Shown here: positions 54,201 to 63,889 of the stretch, piece after piece
Layout of the letters: every line of letters begins with the position of its first letter
Position numbering within the stretch: the stretch's first letter is position 1
Translations under genes and position numbers: made by a program
The notes under the pieces: model-generated
Databases searched by the model: none
Seen by the model: the letters and a program-made list of their open reading frames with translations, nothing else
What the model was told of the DNA's origin: nothing
Assembly: GCF_002001175.1 (NCBI RefSeq)
Contig: NZ_MUNT01000006.1
Coordinates: forward strand, 496,001-560,000
Direction of reading: 5' to 3'
Source: Rhodanobacter sp. C03
GTDB lineage: Bacteria; Pseudomonadota; Gammaproteobacteria; Xanthomonadales; Rhodanobacteraceae
DNA length: 64,000 bases

Positions 54201-54866
54201 GTGCACATACTGTTGGTGGAAGACGACAACCAGTTGGGCGAAGCGATCCGGCATGCGCTGGTGCAGCAGTCGTATGCCGTGACCTGGCTGCGTGACGGCA
54301 AGGAGGCCGCGCGTGCATTGCGCGACCCCACCGCCGATCTGGTGTTGCTTGATCTCGGCCTGCCCGGCATGGACGGCATGGACGTGCTGCTCGAAGCGCG
54401 CCGTGACGGCGTGAAAACGCCGATTCTCGTGATGACCGCCAGGGATGCCCTGGAAACGCGCATCCGCGGCCTGGATATCGGCGCCGACGATTACCTGGTC
54501 AAGCCCTTCCACGTCGGCGAACTGGTGGCGCGGATCCGCTCGCTTACGCGCCGCGTGCGTGGCCTCGCCGAAAACCTGATCGAGGCCGGTGGGATGAAGC
54601 TGAATCTGGCCACAGCCGAGGTGGAATTCCGCGGCGATCAGGTCAGTCTCACGCGGCGTGAATTCGCATTGTTGCAGGCATTGATGGAACACGCTGGCCA
54701 CATCGTCCGTCGCGAAGCGCTCGAGAATTCGGTCTACGGGCTGGACACCGTGGTGGAGCGCAATGCGATCGAGGTGCAGGTGCACTGGCTGCGCCGCAAG
54801 CTGTGCCCCGAAGCGATCCGCACCGTGCGCGGCATCGGCTACATGATTCCACGCGAGTCCAAATGA
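54201..54866 (+). CDS. OmpR/PhoB-type response regulator (QseB/PmrA-like)
   Basis: The 221-aa protein has a receiver domain with acidic pocket LLVEDDN, phosphoacceptor Asp51 (LLDLGLPG) and Lys in ADDYLVKPF, followed by a winged-helix DNA-binding domain (SLTRREFALLQALMEHAG, RNAIEVQVHWLRRKL, RTVRGIGYMI). GTG at 54201 with AGG 8 nt upstream gives the usual family start HILLVEDD; ATG at 54162 is the alternative. It overlaps the histidine kinase by ATGA and probably regulates the adjacent RND efflux operon. Confidence 0.93.
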   Translation: MHILLVEDDNQLGEAIRHALVQQSYAVTWLRDGKEAARALRDPTADLVLLDLGLPGMDGMDVLLEARRDGVKTPILVMTARDALETRIRGLDIGADDYLVKPFHVGELVARIRSLTRRVRGLAENLIEAGGMKLNLATAEVEFRGDQVSLTRREFALLQALMEHAGHIVRREALENSVYGLDTVVERNAIEVQVHWLRRKLCPEAIRTVRGIGYMIPRESK

Positions 54867-56266
54867 GAGCGGCAAGCCTGCGCACGCGGCTGACCTGGCT
54901 GATCATTGCCGTGCAGATCGGCGTGCTGATACCGCTGGGGGTATTGAGCTATCAGCGCGAACTGCGCGAGATGGGCCATCTGCTCGATGGACGGCTGGCC
55001 CAGGCCGGCCGCACGGTGGGGTCGCTGCTCGAACACCTGCCATCCTCCACCATGCCCGGTTCGCCGGATGTCGCGTTGAGTGCGGAAAATCTGCGTAGCG
55101 CGGTCATGGTGCGGGTGCACAAGCGCAACTACGAACCCGATGTGGGCTTCCAGGCCTATACCGCGAATGGCAAGTTGCTGGCTGCCACGTCGAATTTTGC
55201 CGACCTGACGGTGCCGACGATCGAGGATCGCGGGTTTCGCGACCTGCGCGTGCATGATCAGGCATGGCGGACTTTCACTCTGCAGAACCAGGCCGGCCTG
55301 GTCATACGCATCGGCGAGCGCTATGACAATCGCAGAGAAATCACCCAGGCACTGATCATGGAGCACAGCCTTCCGCTCTTGATCGGTCTGCCGCTGCTGG
55401 CGCTGCTGGCGAGTCTCGCGGTCAGACGCGGCTTGCGTCCGCTGGTCCTGCTGACCGAGCAACTGGCCGCGCGCACGCCGGGAAGCCGCCAACCGGTCGC
55501 GATCGATCACATGCCCCGCGAGATCACCCCGCTGGTGGTGACGCTCAACCAGCAACTGGAACGACTGGAAGACACGATCGAACGCGAACACCGGTTTGCC
55601 AGTGATGTGGCGCACGAACTGCGTACGCCACTGACCGCGACCATGATCCACGTGGAAAACGCGCAAATCGCTAACGGACTTGTCCGCGGCCCCGGCGAGA
55701 TCGAGTCCACCCTGCAAAGCGCACAGCAGAGTCTGGTGCGGCTGGCGCGGCGGATCGAGCAGATCCTGGCACTGGCCCGACTGGAGGCCGGTGCCGCCTC
55801 GCAACAGCGGGTGCATCTGAACCTGATCACCCTGGCCACCGAAGTCATCGAAGAACTGGCACCGGTCATCGCCGAGAAGGACATCGCGTTCAGCCTCAAC
55901 CACGACGCCGATGCGTTGTGGCTGCACGGTCACGAAGCAGCCCTCACCGCGATGTTCCGCAACCTGATCGAGAACGCCTTGCGCTACACCGGCCAGGATG
56001 GTCGCGTCGAGGTATCGATCCACGTCGTCGGCAACGAGACAGTGATCAGCATCTGCGATGACGGCCCGGGCATTCCCGCCGAACGCCGGGACGTGGTCTT
56101 CGAACGTTTCCATCGCGCCACCGAAAGCGAATCCTTCGGTTACGGCCTGGGACTGAGCATCGTTCAGCGTGCGATCGAGTTGCACGATGCCCGCATCGAG
56201 TTGCTCGCCTCACCGTTTGGTCACGGACTGCAGGTGCGCATCCACATGGATGCCGCATCGGCCTGA
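54863..56266 (+). CDS. sensor histidine kinase (QseC-like)
   Basis: The 467-aa kinase has one N-terminal membrane helix, a periplasmic sensor region of about 130 residues (residues 32-165), a second helix (about 168-187), then HisKA with His251 (FASDVAHELRTPLTAT) and HATPase_c motifs (LIENALRYTG, ICDDGPGIP, GYGLGLSIVQRAIELH). The start at 54863 is fixed by the ATGA overlap. The ligand is unknown. It pairs with the response regulator. Confidence 0.95.
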   Translation: MRAASLRTRLTWLIIAVQIGVLIPLGVLSYQRELREMGHLLDGRLAQAGRTVGSLLEHLPSSTMPGSPDVALSAENLRSAVMVRVHKRNYEPDVGFQAYTANGKLLAATSNFADLTVPTIEDRGFRDLRVHDQAWRTFTLQNQAGLVIRIGERYDNRREITQALIMEHSLPLLIGLPLLALLASLAVRRGLRPLVLLTEQLAARTPGSRQPVAIDHMPREITPLVVTLNQQLERLEDTIEREHRFASDVAHELRTPLTATMIHVENAQIANGLVRGPGEIESTLQSAQQSLVRLARRIEQILALARLEAGAASQQRVHLNLITLATEVIEELAPVIAEKDIAFSLNHDADALWLHGHEAALTAMFRNLIENALRYTGQDGRVEVSIHVVGNETVISICDDGPGIPAERRDVVFERFHRATESESFGYGLGLSIVQRAIELHDARIELLASPFGHGLQVRIHMDAASA

Positions 56267-56448
56267 CGGGCCTGCTGCACGGCAGCCAAACCGGCTGTCA
56301 CCTGACTGGCCGACAGTCACGGCACAAGCAAAAGGTTGCCACAAGGCTGGCTTGCGATCATGCGTGACATTCCGCCTGATCCTGCCCGCGCAGGAACGAC
56401 GCAAGCCATCTCCGTCACCTGCACACCGATGCTTCCGGAAACATTCCC

Positions 56449-59400
56449 ATGCTTGGTCTAGTTCGCCTGGCGCTGTCGCGGCCCTACACCTTCATCGTGC
56501 TGGCGCTGCTCATCCTGATCGCCGGGCCACTGGCCGCGCTGCGCACGCCCACGGACATCTTCCCGAACATCGGTATCCCGGTGATCAGCGTGGTGTGGAC
56601 CTACAAGGGCATGCCGCCGAACCAGATGTCCGGCCGCATCATCTATTACTACGAGCGCACACTGACCACCTCGGTCAACAATATCGAACACATCGAATCG
56701 CAGTCGCTGCCTGGCGCCGGCGTGGTGAAGATCTTCTTCCAGCCCGGTACCGACATCCGCACGGCGACCGCGCAGGTCACCTCGATCTCGCAGACGGTAG
56801 TCAAGCAGATGCCGCCAGGCATCACACCACCGCTGATTCTCAATTACAACGCCTCCACCGTGCCCGTGCTGCAGATGGCACTGTCGAGCAAGGATCTGTC
56901 CGAATCGAAGATCCGCGACATTGCGCAGAACGACGTGCGCACCACGCTGACCTCGGTGGATGGCGTGGCGATCCCCACGCCCTATGGCGGCCAGCAGCGC
57001 CAGATCACGCTCGATCTCGACCCGCAGGCGCTCGACGCCAAGGGCCTGTCGGCGCAGGACGTTGCCAATGCGCTGGCGTCGCAGAACCAGATCATTCCGG
57101 TCGGCACGGCCAAGATCGGCACCTACGAATACAACGTCAAGCTCAACAACAGCCCGCAGGCGTTCGCGGCACTGAACAACCTGCCGATCAAGACGGTCAA
57201 TGGCGCCACCATCACGATCGGCCAGGTGGCCCACGTGCGCGACGGCTCGCCACCGCAGAACAACGTGGTGCGCGTCGATGGCAAGCGCGCCGTGCTGATG
57301 CCGATCCTGAAAACAGGCGACGCCTCGACGCTGTCCGTGGTCGCCGGCGTCAAGAAACTGATGCCGCTGATCGAGGAGACGATGCCGCCGTCGCTGAAGA
57401 TCTCGATGCTCAACGACCAGTCGGTGTTCGTGAAATCGGCGATCGCTTCGGTGGCGCGCGAAGGCATCATCGCGGCGCTGCTGACCTCGGTGATGATCCT
57501 GGTCTTCCTCGGCAGCTGGCGTTCGACCGTCATCATCGCGGTGTCGATCCCGCTGGCGATCCTGTCCTCGATCGCCCTGCTCTCGGTGACCGGGCAGACC
57601 CTCAATGTGATGACGCTGGGCGGCCTGGCGCTGGCAGTAGGCATCCTGGTCGACGATGCCACGGTCACGATCGAGAACATCAACTGGCATCTCGAACAGG
57701 GCAAGGACGTGCATTCGGCGATCATGGATGGCGCTAAACAGATCGTCACGCCCGCCTTCGTCTCGCTGCTGTGCATCTGCATCGTGTTCGTGCCGATGTT
57801 CATGCTCGACGGCATTGCCGGCTTCCTGTTCCGGCCAATGGCGCTGTCGGTGATTTTTGCGATGGCTTCGTCGTTCGTGTTGTCGCGCACGCTGGTGCCG
57901 ACCTTGGCGATGTACCTGCTGAAACCGCATGTCACCGAGAAAGGTGTCGGCGACCATCCTGAAGATGGTTACATCAACCATCACGAGGGCGACCAACACC
58001 ATGCCCATCGCAACCTGTTCGTGCGCAAGGCGATCGCGTTCCAGCTGAAATTCGAGCACCACTTCACCCGGATCCGCGATGCCTACTATGCGATGCTCGG
58101 CGTGGCGCTGACCCGGCGCCGCAACTTCATACTCGGCTTCCTCGGTTTCGTGCTGATCTCGTTCGCCCTGGTGCCGTTCCTCGGGCGCGACTTCTTCCCA
58201 GACGTGGATGCCGGCTCGATCGCCTTGCACGTGCGTGCGCCGATGGGTACCCGAGTGGAGGAAACTGCGGCGGAGTTCGACCACATCGAAGCGGCTATCC
58301 GCAAGGTCATCCCACCCAACCAGCTCGACTCGGTGATCGACAACATCGGCCTGCCGTTGAGCAGCGTCAACCTGGTTTACAGCAACACCGGCACGATCGG
58401 TCCGCAGGATGGCGATATCCAGATCGCGTTGAAGGAAGGCCACCAGCCCGCCGCGGATTTCGTCAAGAAACTGCGCGAGCAGTTGCCGAAGGCCTTCCCC
58501 GGCACCGAATTCGCATTCCTGCCAGCCGACATGACCAGCCAGATCCTGAACTTCGGCGCGCCCGCGCCGCTGGATGTGTCGATTACCGGCCGCAACAGCG
58601 CCGAGAACGAAGCCTACGCGACGCAGATCATGAAACGCCTGCGCGCCGTGCCGGGCATCGCCGACGTGCGCCTGCAGCAGAGCACCAGCTATCCGCAGTT
58701 CAACGTGCATGTGGACCGCACCCGCGCTGATGCGCTGGGCATTACCGAACGCGATGTCACCAACAGCATGGTCGCGTCGCTGGCTGGCAGCGGCCAGGTC
58801 GCACCCGCGTTCTGGCTGAATCCGAAGAACGGTGTCTCCTACGCCATCGTCGCGGCCACGCCGCAGTACAAGATGGATTCGATGGCCGACCTGGCGCGAC
58901 TGCCAGTGACATCGTCCAGCGGCAAGGCCAGCCAGATGCTCGGTGGCATCGCCAGCTTCACGCGCGAGCCCAGCGCCGCGGTGGTCTCGCACTACAACAT
59001 TCTGCCCTCGTTCGACATCTACGCCTCGGTGCAGGATCGCGACCTGGGTGCGGTCGCCACCGACGTGGACAAGGTACTGGCCGACTTCGCCAGCACGCGC
59101 CCCAAGGGCACCATGGTCACCCTGCGCGGACAGGTCGGCACCATGAACGAAGCCTTCAGCGGCCTGCTGTTCGGCCTGCTCGGTGCGGTGGTGATGATCT
59201 ATCTGTTGATCGTGGTCAACTTCCAATCGTGGCTGGATCCGTTCGTGATCATCACCGCACTGCCCGCAGCACTGGCCGGTATCGTGTGGATGCTGTTCGT
59301 CACTCACACCACGCTGTCGGTTCCCGCACTCACCGGCGCCATCATGTGCATGGGTGTGGCCACCGCCAACTCGATCCTGGTGGTGAGTTTCTGCCGCGAG

Positions 59401-59685
59401 CGGCTGGCCGAACATGGCGATGCGGTCAAGGCCGCGCTGGAGGCGGGTTTCACCCGTTTCCGCCCGGTCTGCATGACCGCACTGGCAATGATCATCGGCA
59501 TGCTGCCGATGGCGCTCAGCCATGAACAGAACTCGCCGCTCGGCGTGGCTGTGATCGGTGGCCTGCTGTTCGCCACCTTCGCCACCCTGCTGTTCGTGCC
59601 GGTGATTTTCAGCATCGTGCACGCCAAAGAACAACGTGCAGCTTCCACTACTCCCCTGCTTGGAGAAAATCCCCATGTCGCATGA
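56449..59685 (+). CDS. RND-family efflux permease
   Basis: The 1078-aa inner-membrane permease has the RND duplication: MLGLVRLALSRPYTFIVLAL and a mid-protein second half starting near LTRRRNFILGFLGF. TM4 carries AVGILVDDATVTIENIN with the proton-relay aspartates. A loop between the halves is His-rich (DHPEDGYINHHEGDQHHAH, about residues 504-522). Together with the adaptor and outer-membrane factor it forms a tripartite pump. It is most similar in style to multidrug-type RND proteins, but the His-rich loop leaves metals possible. The two-component system lies 183 nt upstream. Confidence 0.93.
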   Translation: MLGLVRLALSRPYTFIVLALLILIAGPLAALRTPTDIFPNIGIPVISVVWTYKGMPPNQMSGRIIYYYERTLTTSVNNIEHIESQSLPGAGVVKIFFQPGTDIRTATAQVTSISQTVVKQMPPGITPPLILNYNASTVPVLQMALSSKDLSESKIRDIAQNDVRTTLTSVDGVAIPTPYGGQQRQITLDLDPQALDAKGLSAQDVANALASQNQIIPVGTAKIGTYEYNVKLNNSPQAFAALNNLPIKTVNGATITIGQVAHVRDGSPPQNNVVRVDGKRAVLMPILKTGDASTLSVVAGVKKLMPLIEETMPPSLKISMLNDQSVFVKSAIASVAREGIIAALLTSVMILVFLGSWRSTVIIAVSIPLAILSSIALLSVTGQTLNVMTLGGLALAVGILVDDATVTIENINWHLEQGKDVHSAIMDGAKQIVTPAFVSLLCICIVFVPMFMLDGIAGFLFRPMALSVIFAMASSFVLSRTLVPTLAMYLLKPHVTEKGVGDHPEDGYINHHEGDQHHAHRNLFVRKAIAFQLKFEHHFTRIRDAYYAMLGVALTRRRNFILGFLGFVLISFALVPFLGRDFFPDVDAGSIALHVRAPMGTRVEETAAEFDHIEAAIRKVIPPNQLDSVIDNIGLPLSSVNLVYSNTGTIGPQDGDIQIALKEGHQPAADFVKKLREQLPKAFPGTEFAFLPADMTSQILNFGAPAPLDVSITGRNSAENEAYATQIMKRLRAVPGIADVRLQQSTSYPQFNVHVDRTRADALGITERDVTNSMVASLAGSGQVAPAFWLNPKNGVSYAIVAATPQYKMDSMADLARLPVTSSSGKASQMLGGIASFTREPSAAVVSHYNILPSFDIYASVQDRDLGAVATDVDKVLADFASTRPKGTMVTLRGQVGTMNEAFSGLLFGLLGAVVMIYLLIVVNFQSWLDPFVIITALPAALAGIVWMLFVTHTTLSVPALTGAIMCMGVATANSILVVSFCRERLAEHGDAVKAALEAGFTRFRPVCMTALAMIIGMLPMALSHEQNSPLGVAVIGGLLFATFATLLFVPVIFSIVHAKEQRAASTTPLLGENPHVA

Positions 59686-60880
59686 CGTCACGTCGCATAA
59701 CGCCGGCGAGCCGCCCAAGCAGCCGCGCCTGAAGCTCACCATTGCCGTCACGCTGGTGGTAGCGGTGCTGGCCACCCTGACCGGGTTGGCTGTGCGCGCA
59801 CACGACTACCACCAACTGGTGACCTGGACCGATGCGCAGGAACTGCCCACGGTACAACTGGCCGCGCCGCTGACTGCTGCCGACGCGCATCTAATGACCC
59901 TGCCCGGTCACATCGAGGCATGGATCAGTGCGCCGATCCACGCACGCGTCAGTGGTTACCTGAAAAGCTGGAGCAAGGACATCGGCAGCACGGTGGATGC
60001 GGGCGACACGCTCGGCGTAATCGACACGCCCGAGCTGGACCAGCAATACGACCAGGCCAAGGCCGTGTTGGTGCGTGCCCAAGCGGATGAGCACCTGGCG
60101 CAGGTCACCAGCCAGCGCTGGCAGCACTTGCTGACGTCCAACTCCGTCTCCAAGCAGGAGGCCGACGAGAAGAGTGGTGAAGCCGCAGTGGCCGCCGCCA
60201 ACGTACTATCGGCCCAGGCGGACCTGGACCGACTGGCGGCACTGGAATCGTTCAAGCACATCACGGCGCCGTTCAGCGGCACCGTGACCAGCCGCAGCAC
60301 CGACATCGGCGACCTGATCTCGGCGACCAGCGAGAGCAGCCCGGCGCTGTTCACCGTGGCCGATACCAGCAAGATGCGGCTGTACGTGCGCATCCCGCAG
60401 AGCTATGCGTCCTCGATCAAGCCAGGCATGACCGTCGACCTCAGCGTGCTCGAGCATCCCGGCGTGTCCTACAAGGCCACGCTGATCGGCTCATCCGCAT
60501 CAGTCAATCAGGCTTCCGGTTCGCTGTTGGCGCAATTCGAGGCACCGAATCCGAATGGCGAGCTACTGCCAGGCGACTACGCCGAAGTGAACCTGCCGGT
60601 GTCCGTCAACACGCATCTGATCACGGTGCCGGCGACGGTGCTGATCTTCCGCGCCGCCGGTCCGCAGATCGCCGTGTTGGGCGCGGACAACCGGGTGCAG
60701 TTGCGCGACGTCCATATCGGCATGGACCTGGGCGACACACTGGAAATCGATCACGGCCTGCAGCCGGACGACCGCATCATCGACCATCCACCGGATTCGC
60801 TGGCACAGGGTGACCAGGTGCGTCTCGCTACCACCGCATCACTGGCAAGCACCACGCATACACGACCGAAACAGGGTTGA
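59675..60880 (+). CDS. RND efflux periplasmic adaptor (membrane fusion protein)
   Basis: The 401-aa adaptor has an N-terminal membrane helix (LTIAVTLVVAVLATLTGLA), a barrel-sandwich and coiled-coil hairpin (DQAKAVLVRAQADEHLAQV), the lipoyl-like segment ITAPFSGTVTSRSTDIGDL and a beta-barrel region (MRLYVRIPQSYASSI, GMTVDLSVLEHPG). ATG 59675 with GGAGAA upstream overlaps the permease stop by 11 nt. Confidence 0.93.
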   Translation: MSHDVTSHNAGEPPKQPRLKLTIAVTLVVAVLATLTGLAVRAHDYHQLVTWTDAQELPTVQLAAPLTAADAHLMTLPGHIEAWISAPIHARVSGYLKSWSKDIGSTVDAGDTLGVIDTPELDQQYDQAKAVLVRAQADEHLAQVTSQRWQHLLTSNSVSKQEADEKSGEAAVAAANVLSAQADLDRLAALESFKHITAPFSGTVTSRSTDIGDLISATSESSPALFTVADTSKMRLYVRIPQSYASSIKPGMTVDLSVLEHPGVSYKATLIGSSASVNQASGSLLAQFEAPNPNGELLPGDYAEVNLPVSVNTHLITVPATVLIFRAAGPQIAVLGADNRVQLRDVHIGMDLGDTLEIDHGLQPDDRIIDHPPDSLAQGDQVRLATTASLASTTHTRPKQG

Positions 60881-60884
60881 TCTC

Positions 60885-62381
60885 ATGCCTGATCGCGCTG
60901 GAAACCGTACACCCTCATTCCGCCGGCCAACCGGCCGCCGTGCCCTGGCCGGCTGCCTGATGACCCTGCTCGCGGGCTGCTCATTGGCGCCCACCTATCA
61001 GCGTCCGGCAATCGACATTCCATCGAACTACAAGGAAGGCAGCGGGTTATGGACTGCCGCTGCGCCTGCCGATACAGAGGCGCGCGGCGACTGGTGGCAG
61101 GTCTTCAATGACAGCGCGCTGGATGGCCTGGAGCAGCGTCTCGATGCCAGCAATCCATCGCTGTCGGTGGCGCTGGCACGTTACGACATGGCGCATGCCT
61201 ACGAAGGCGAGATCGGTTCGCAACTGTTTCCCCATCTGGGTGCAGCAGCCAGTCCGACCGACAATCGCCAGTCGAACAGCCGCCCGTTGCGCGGCAACGG
61301 ACAACCCGACGAGTACGATGCCAACACCGCCGAGTTTTCCGCCGACTACGAGTTCGATTTCTGGGGCCGTGTCCGCAACGAAGTGGCTGCCGGCAAGGCG
61401 CAGACGCAGGCCGCGGATTCCGATCTGGCCTCGGCCAAGCTCAGCCTGCAATCGCAGCTCGCCGACCTGTACATCCTGCTGCGCGGCTACGACATCCAGG
61501 CGCACATCCTCGACGGCTCGTTGGATGCCTACCGCAAGGGGCTGACGATGACCGAAAACCGCATGGCCGGCGGCATCGCCTCCGGGCTGTCGCTCTCGCG
61601 CGCCCAGAACCAGCTGTCGGATGCGCTGGCGCAGGCGGCCGAAGTGACCGCCCAGCGCGCGCTCACCGAACACGCCATCGCTACCCTGGTCGGGGTGCCG
61701 GCATCGCGCTTCTCGCTGCCCGCCACCGATATCCAGATCGGGCTGCCGACGATTCCGGCAGGCATACCCTCCACCTTGCTGGAACGGCGCCCCGATATTG
61801 CCGCCGCCGAACGACGTACTTTCGCCGCGAATGCCGATATCGGCGTCGCCCGCGCGGCGTTCTATCCCAGCTTCAGTCTGTCGGCCTTGTTTGGCTGGCA
61901 GAACACCGGCAATGGCAGCCTGCTGACCGCCGGCAACCGGATGTGGGCACTCGGTCCGATTGGTGCGCTGAGCCTGTTCGATGGCGGCTTGCGGCATGCG
62001 AAGGAGCGCGAGGCCAAAGCCCGTTTCGATGAGGCTGCCGGGCAATACCGCATCACCGTGTTGAATGCGTTCCAGCAAGTGGAGGACAACCTCTCGCTAC
62101 TGACCAACCTCAGCCGCGAAGCCCACGACGAGGATGATGCCGCGGCCGCCGCCAGGGAAGCGGCGCAGATCGCCACCAACCGTTACAGCGAAGGTGTGGT
62201 CAATTATCTGGATGTGGTCACCGCGCAAACCAGCTATCTGCAAGCCAAACGCAACGCCGAACAAGTGCGCACGCGTCGCCTGCAAGCGAGTGTGAACCTG
62301 ATCCGCGCGCTGGGTGGTGGCTGGAGCAACACGCGGATGGGCATCCCGGCATCGGGAGAACCAGTGGCGGTGGCTCGCTGA
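60885..62381 (+). CDS. NodT-family outer-membrane efflux lipoprotein
   Basis: The 498-aa protein has lipobox LLAGC, then the family start SLAPTYQRPAIDIPSNY, FWGRVRNEVAAGKAQTQAAD and the NodT mark GIPSTLLERRPDIAAAERR. It forms the outer-membrane channel of the tripartite pump. It begins 4 nt after the adaptor stop and ends the operon before a strong terminator. Confidence 0.94.
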   Translation: MPDRAGNRTPSFRRPTGRRALAGCLMTLLAGCSLAPTYQRPAIDIPSNYKEGSGLWTAAAPADTEARGDWWQVFNDSALDGLEQRLDASNPSLSVALARYDMAHAYEGEIGSQLFPHLGAAASPTDNRQSNSRPLRGNGQPDEYDANTAEFSADYEFDFWGRVRNEVAAGKAQTQAADSDLASAKLSLQSQLADLYILLRGYDIQAHILDGSLDAYRKGLTMTENRMAGGIASGLSLSRAQNQLSDALAQAAEVTAQRALTEHAIATLVGVPASRFSLPATDIQIGLPTIPAGIPSTLLERRPDIAAAERRTFAANADIGVARAAFYPSFSLSALFGWQNTGNGSLLTAGNRMWALGPIGALSLFDGGLRHAKEREAKARFDEAAGQYRITVLNAFQQVEDNLSLLTNLSREAHDEDDAAAAAREAAQIATNRYSEGVVNYLDVVTAQTSYLQAKRNAEQVRTRRLQASVNLIRALGGGWSNTRMGIPASGEPVAVAR

Positions 62382-62410
62382 GTTGCGCACTCTGAAACCA
62401 TGGAAAAGCA

Positions 62411-62433
62411 AACGGCGGCCTGTGGCCGCCGTT
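62411..62433 (+). terminator. rho-independent terminator of the RND operon
   Basis: AACGGCGGCC (62411-62420), loop TGT, GGCCGCCGTT (62424-62433), followed by TTCC. It lies 30 nt after the outer-membrane factor stop. A-rich sequence on the other side lets it also serve the minus strand. Confidence 0.88.
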
Positions 62434-62539
62434 TTCCATCCTTGGGTCCAACTCCCTTGCGATAACCTTTGATGGCTTCAGCTTGCCACGCCGCCGTGAC
62501 TGTTTCCGGTCAGCGGCATGACAAGCCGGTCACCGTCGA

Positions 62540-63889
62540 TCAGAACTTGTAAGCGAGCATCAGGCGGTTGTAGGTGAACGGCTTGTTGCCCGGATTCAGG
62601 TTGTTGACGCCACCCGAGGATTTTTCCCAACGATCGCGGATCTGGAAGCCTTTGAGAAAGCCGCTGAAGTTGTAGATGATGTCGAAGTAGGTATCGTGGA
62701 AGCTGCCGTTCAGATCGGTGGTGTACTTGGCGTAGGCGCCAACCAGCTGCAGGCTGTTGTCGAAGAAGCCGTAGGTCATCTTGGCTTTCCACGCGTGTCC
62801 TGGGCCGGCTTCCACCAAGCCGCGAATCATCGAGGTGGTGTACAGCGGGTCCGTGGCGTAGTTGGCGGTGAACGGCGAGACGATCGAACCGTCGCCAATG
62901 GCCGACGAGCCAGTCTCCTGCGAGACCTTGTTGTAGAACACATCGAACCGGCCGTTCGGGATCACCACGCCGAGGTCGGCGCCCCACGCGCTGCTGTCTA
63001 CCTTGGTGCCGGCGACGCCGTTGATCTTGAGCTTGTTGGCCACCAGCACGTTGTCGGAGCCACCACCACTTTCGGTCAGCGCCTGGAAACCGATGACCGG
63101 GTCGAAACCGGTACCGGTCTTGAACACATAGCTGCCGTCGGCGTAACCCATGCGGGCAAAATCGAGGAAGTCGTAGTACCAGCCCTGCGCTTTCAGGCCG
63201 CCGTTGACGTACGTGCTACCCAAAGCCCACGTGCCGCTGGTCTGTTTCGCGGTCAGCGGCAAGCCCTGGTTGCCACCGTAAAGCGTGTCGCCCTGGTAGG
63301 CCGCGTTGTAGTAGTTGTTGTCATTGAAGTAATCGCTGGAGGTGCGGCTCTTGTAGCTGAGTTCGCGGATACCGATGATGTCCCAGCCCTTCACTGGCGT
63401 GAAATCGGCGGTCAGGGCTTCATATGAATTGGGCGTCAGGCGGCCATCGCTGTTGCCCATCCACGGCGTATTCAGATACTGATAGCCGGCACGTGCCATG
63501 ACCCAGTCGTTCTTGTACTGCAGATAGGCCTGGCTCAGCGCCGTCAGCGAATCGCTGGCGCCCATCAGCGTGGTATCGACCCGCTTCGGATTGTCGGCCA
63601 GCGAGCCCAGTGCATTCGCACTCACCAGCGACGCGCCGGCACTGAAGCCATTCCACGAGGCGGTCTGTGCATTAAGCAGAATCGAGCCGCCGAAGGCACG
63701 CGCACTCGGCTTCGCCGCGACACTGTAATCATAGGTACGGTTGAAGTCATACAGACGAAGCTCACCGTCCACATGGCCCTGGGTGAAGAGGTCACTGAAG
63801 GTATTGATCGTACTGTCTTCGGCGTGCGCGCTGACACTAAGTGTGCCGAGCACGGCAGCGATGGCTACGGCGACGAATTTGTTGCGCAT
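62540..63889 (-). CDS. OprD-family outer-membrane porin
   Basis: The 449-aa protein has a signal peptide (MRNKFVAVAIAAVLGTLSVS, cleavage after AHA). Residues about 40-60 (GHVDGELRLYDFNRTYDYS) and the aromatic AYLQYKNDWVMARAGYQYLNTPW, WGADLGVVIPNGRFDVFYNK and LAYKF C-terminus fit the OprD family (PF03573). It should let small solutes such as amino acids or peptides across the outer membrane; selectivity is not readable. It ends in Phe as expected and is convergent with the RND operon. Confidence 0.86.
   Translation of the reverse strand: MRNKFVAVAIAAVLGTLSVSAHAEDSTINTFSDLFTQGHVDGELRLYDFNRTYDYSVAAKPSARAFGGSILLNAQTASWNGFSAGASLVSANALGSLADNPKRVDTTLMGASDSLTALSQAYLQYKNDWVMARAGYQYLNTPWMGNSDGRLTPNSYEALTADFTPVKGWDIIGIRELSYKSRTSSDYFNDNNYYNAAYQGDTLYGGNQGLPLTAKQTSGTWALGSTYVNGGLKAQGWYYDFLDFARMGYADGSYVFKTGTGFDPVIGFQALTESGGGSDNVLVANKLKINGVAGTKVDSSAWGADLGVVIPNGRFDVFYNKVSQETGSSAIGDGSIVSPFTANYATDPLYTTSMIRGLVEAGPGHAWKAKMTYGFFDNSLQLVGAYAKYTTDLNGSFHDTYFDIIYNFSGFLKGFQIRDRWEKSSGGVNNLNPGNKPFTYNRLMLAYKF

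Noticed and set aside
56312..56339. GCAACC on the minus strand in the gap before the RND permease
   Set aside because: The base block 16 nt further on reads ACTGTC, not GYACYY, and it points into the histidine kinase gene rather than at an operon start.
56458..59775. 1105-aa open frame on the minus strand
   Set aside because: It is antisense to the RND permease, has His/Asp/Gln-rich composition typical of a mirrored high-GC gene, and no domain; treated as a shadow.
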